IMG/VR virus record: IMGVR_UViG_3300042332_001862
Span: 1 to 34,186 of that record
Length of the DNA: 34,186 nucleotides
Source: a virus
Reading direction: 5' to 3' (one strand)
Position 1 is the stretch's first letter, and the number at the start of each line of letters is the position of its first letter. The position numbers and the translations under genes were made by a program. The notes beneath the pieces are model-generated. The model worked only from the letters and a program-made list of their open reading frames with translations, was not told the origin of the DNA and searched no databases. Below, one piece after another: positions 33,456 through 34,186 of this stretch.

Positions 33456-34186
33456 TCAGTATTCGACCTCGACCGCGGAGCGGCTCATCAGTGACTGAAC
33501 CACAATGTTAAGACTGTCCGCGCAGTCGTCATTCGTGCAGTGGCCGAAATTGACGACCTCATCGATCATCACCTTGAAGTCCCGGTACCGGTTGAACCGG
33601 ACCTTACCGGTCTGCAGCAGCCCCATTATTCCCCGCAGGCGCGCCATTTTGTCCCCCCTCAGCCCCTTGATCGGGCTGGGCCGCAGGTTGAACAGCTGCC
33701 GCTCCTCGTGGCAGATTCGCTGGAAATCCCCGCTGAACGACTTCTGGTAAGCCACTGCTTCCGGCCAGATCGTCACCTCGCTGGACGTCGCAAAGAACTG
33801 AGGCTTCCCGTCGCTCAGCGGCTCCCCCTCCCGCAGCAGGTTCCACTCGACCAGCAGCTCGCAGAGCGCATCGATCTTCTCGAGGTTGCCGATCGTGCGC
33901 AGCCGCCGGTAGTCGATTATGTAACAGGCATCCCCCAGGCGGCCGGCCAGCGTGAACACGGTCCAGTCGTGCCGTTCGGTAAGCCCGGCCGACAGGTCGA
34001 TCCCGACTCCGATCTCGTCGTAGACCTCGGGGAGCTCGACCATGCGGAACAGGCTCGGGTTGATCCCCAACTCGGTGGTTGACACCGGTTGGTTGAGGTA
34101 CTGATACGCGAAGGCGACGTGGTCCTTGGTCTGCTTGCCCAGCAGATACTTGAGACTCCACATCCCCGGCCAGTAGCTGCGTGGCG
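33456..34186 (-). CDS. Terminase large subunit, C-terminal nuclease part (partial)
   Basis: The frame is open to the window edge (upstream residues RSYWPG precede Met at 34163), so the N-terminal ATPase lies outside. The visible ~240 residues carry the RNase H-like nuclease domain: VGIDLSAGLTERHDW (first acidic ligand), then CYIIDYRRLRT as an alternating strand, and a C-terminal NDDCADSLNIVV with the last acidic pair. It cuts concatemeric DNA into headful or cos-ended units during packaging. The stop is 1 nt before the portal start. The fold and ordering make this call firm although the Walker motifs are missing from the window. Confidence 0.85.
   Translation of the reverse strand, partial: PRSYWPGMWSLKYLLGKQTKDHVAFAYQYLNQPVSTTELGINPSLFRMVELPEVYDEIGVGIDLSAGLTERHDWTVFTLAGRLGDACYIIDYRRLRTIGNLEKIDALCELLVEWNLLREGEPLSDGKPQFFATSSEVTIWPEAVAYQKSFSGDFQRICHEERQLFNLRPSPIKGLRGDKMARLRGIMGLLQTGKVRFNRYRDFKVMIDEVVNFGHCTNDDCADSLNIVVQSLMSRSAVEVEY

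Overview
The window looks like the genome of a tailed virus of a high-GC picocyanobacterium (Synechococcus/Cyanobium type), either free or integrated. Two things point there. The full-length DnaE at the left end has typical cyanobacterial sequence, including the site where many cyanobacteria carry the split DnaE intein. The remaining ~30 kb is dense, overlapping phage genes, several of types I know from cyanophages. No tRNA, rRNA, CRISPR array, insertion sequence or integrase was seen.

Layout. (1) 1-3624, + strand: the tail of an unknown gene, then dnaE. (2) 3676-4520, - strand: two small genes. (3) 4520-5391, + strand: a strong sigma70-type promoter whose 18-bp spacer is an exact inverted repeat, followed by a DUF5664-type (dATP/dGTP diphosphohydrolase N-terminal-like) gene and a small coupled gene. 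(4) 12764 down to 5407, - strand: probable major capsid protein, a neighbouring virion protein, a terminator, a helix-hairpin-helix protein, connector/tail-type proteins, a SWIM-like zinc-motif protein and a LamG adhesin. (5) 12830-27936, + strand: two tandem degenerate LAGLIDADG-fold proteins, two paralogous very large adhesins, a tailspike-like protein and a string of small tail proteins. (6) 34186 down to 27899, - strand: large terminase (cut by the window end), portal, scaffold-like protein, bifunctional endolysin, WDGH-type protein and small genes.

How it works together. Terminase, portal and the P/Q-rich scaffold-like protein would build and fill the head, but the capsid gene lies on the far side of a 15-kb oppositely transcribed block of adhesins. 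That block, plus the LamG gene at 5.4 kb, is a host-recognition arsenal built from LamG domains, a propeller-like region, a discoidin-like domain and a repeated G-x-G-x-L-x-x-x-L linker. No tape-measure protein was recognised, so either the virus has a short tail or that gene lies outside. A lysin is present but no holin was seen. Whether dnaE is viral or host cannot be settled here: the tight spacing on both sides and the lack of integrase favour viral, the very host-like sequence favours a host-provirus junction.

The least ordinary items are the degenerate LAGLIDADG pair, the operator-like promoter, the ~485-nt portal/scaffold ORF overlap, the linker repeat shared by three proteins on both strands, and the inverted adhesin block. 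Functions given for small genes are mostly inferences from pattern recall, not from searches.
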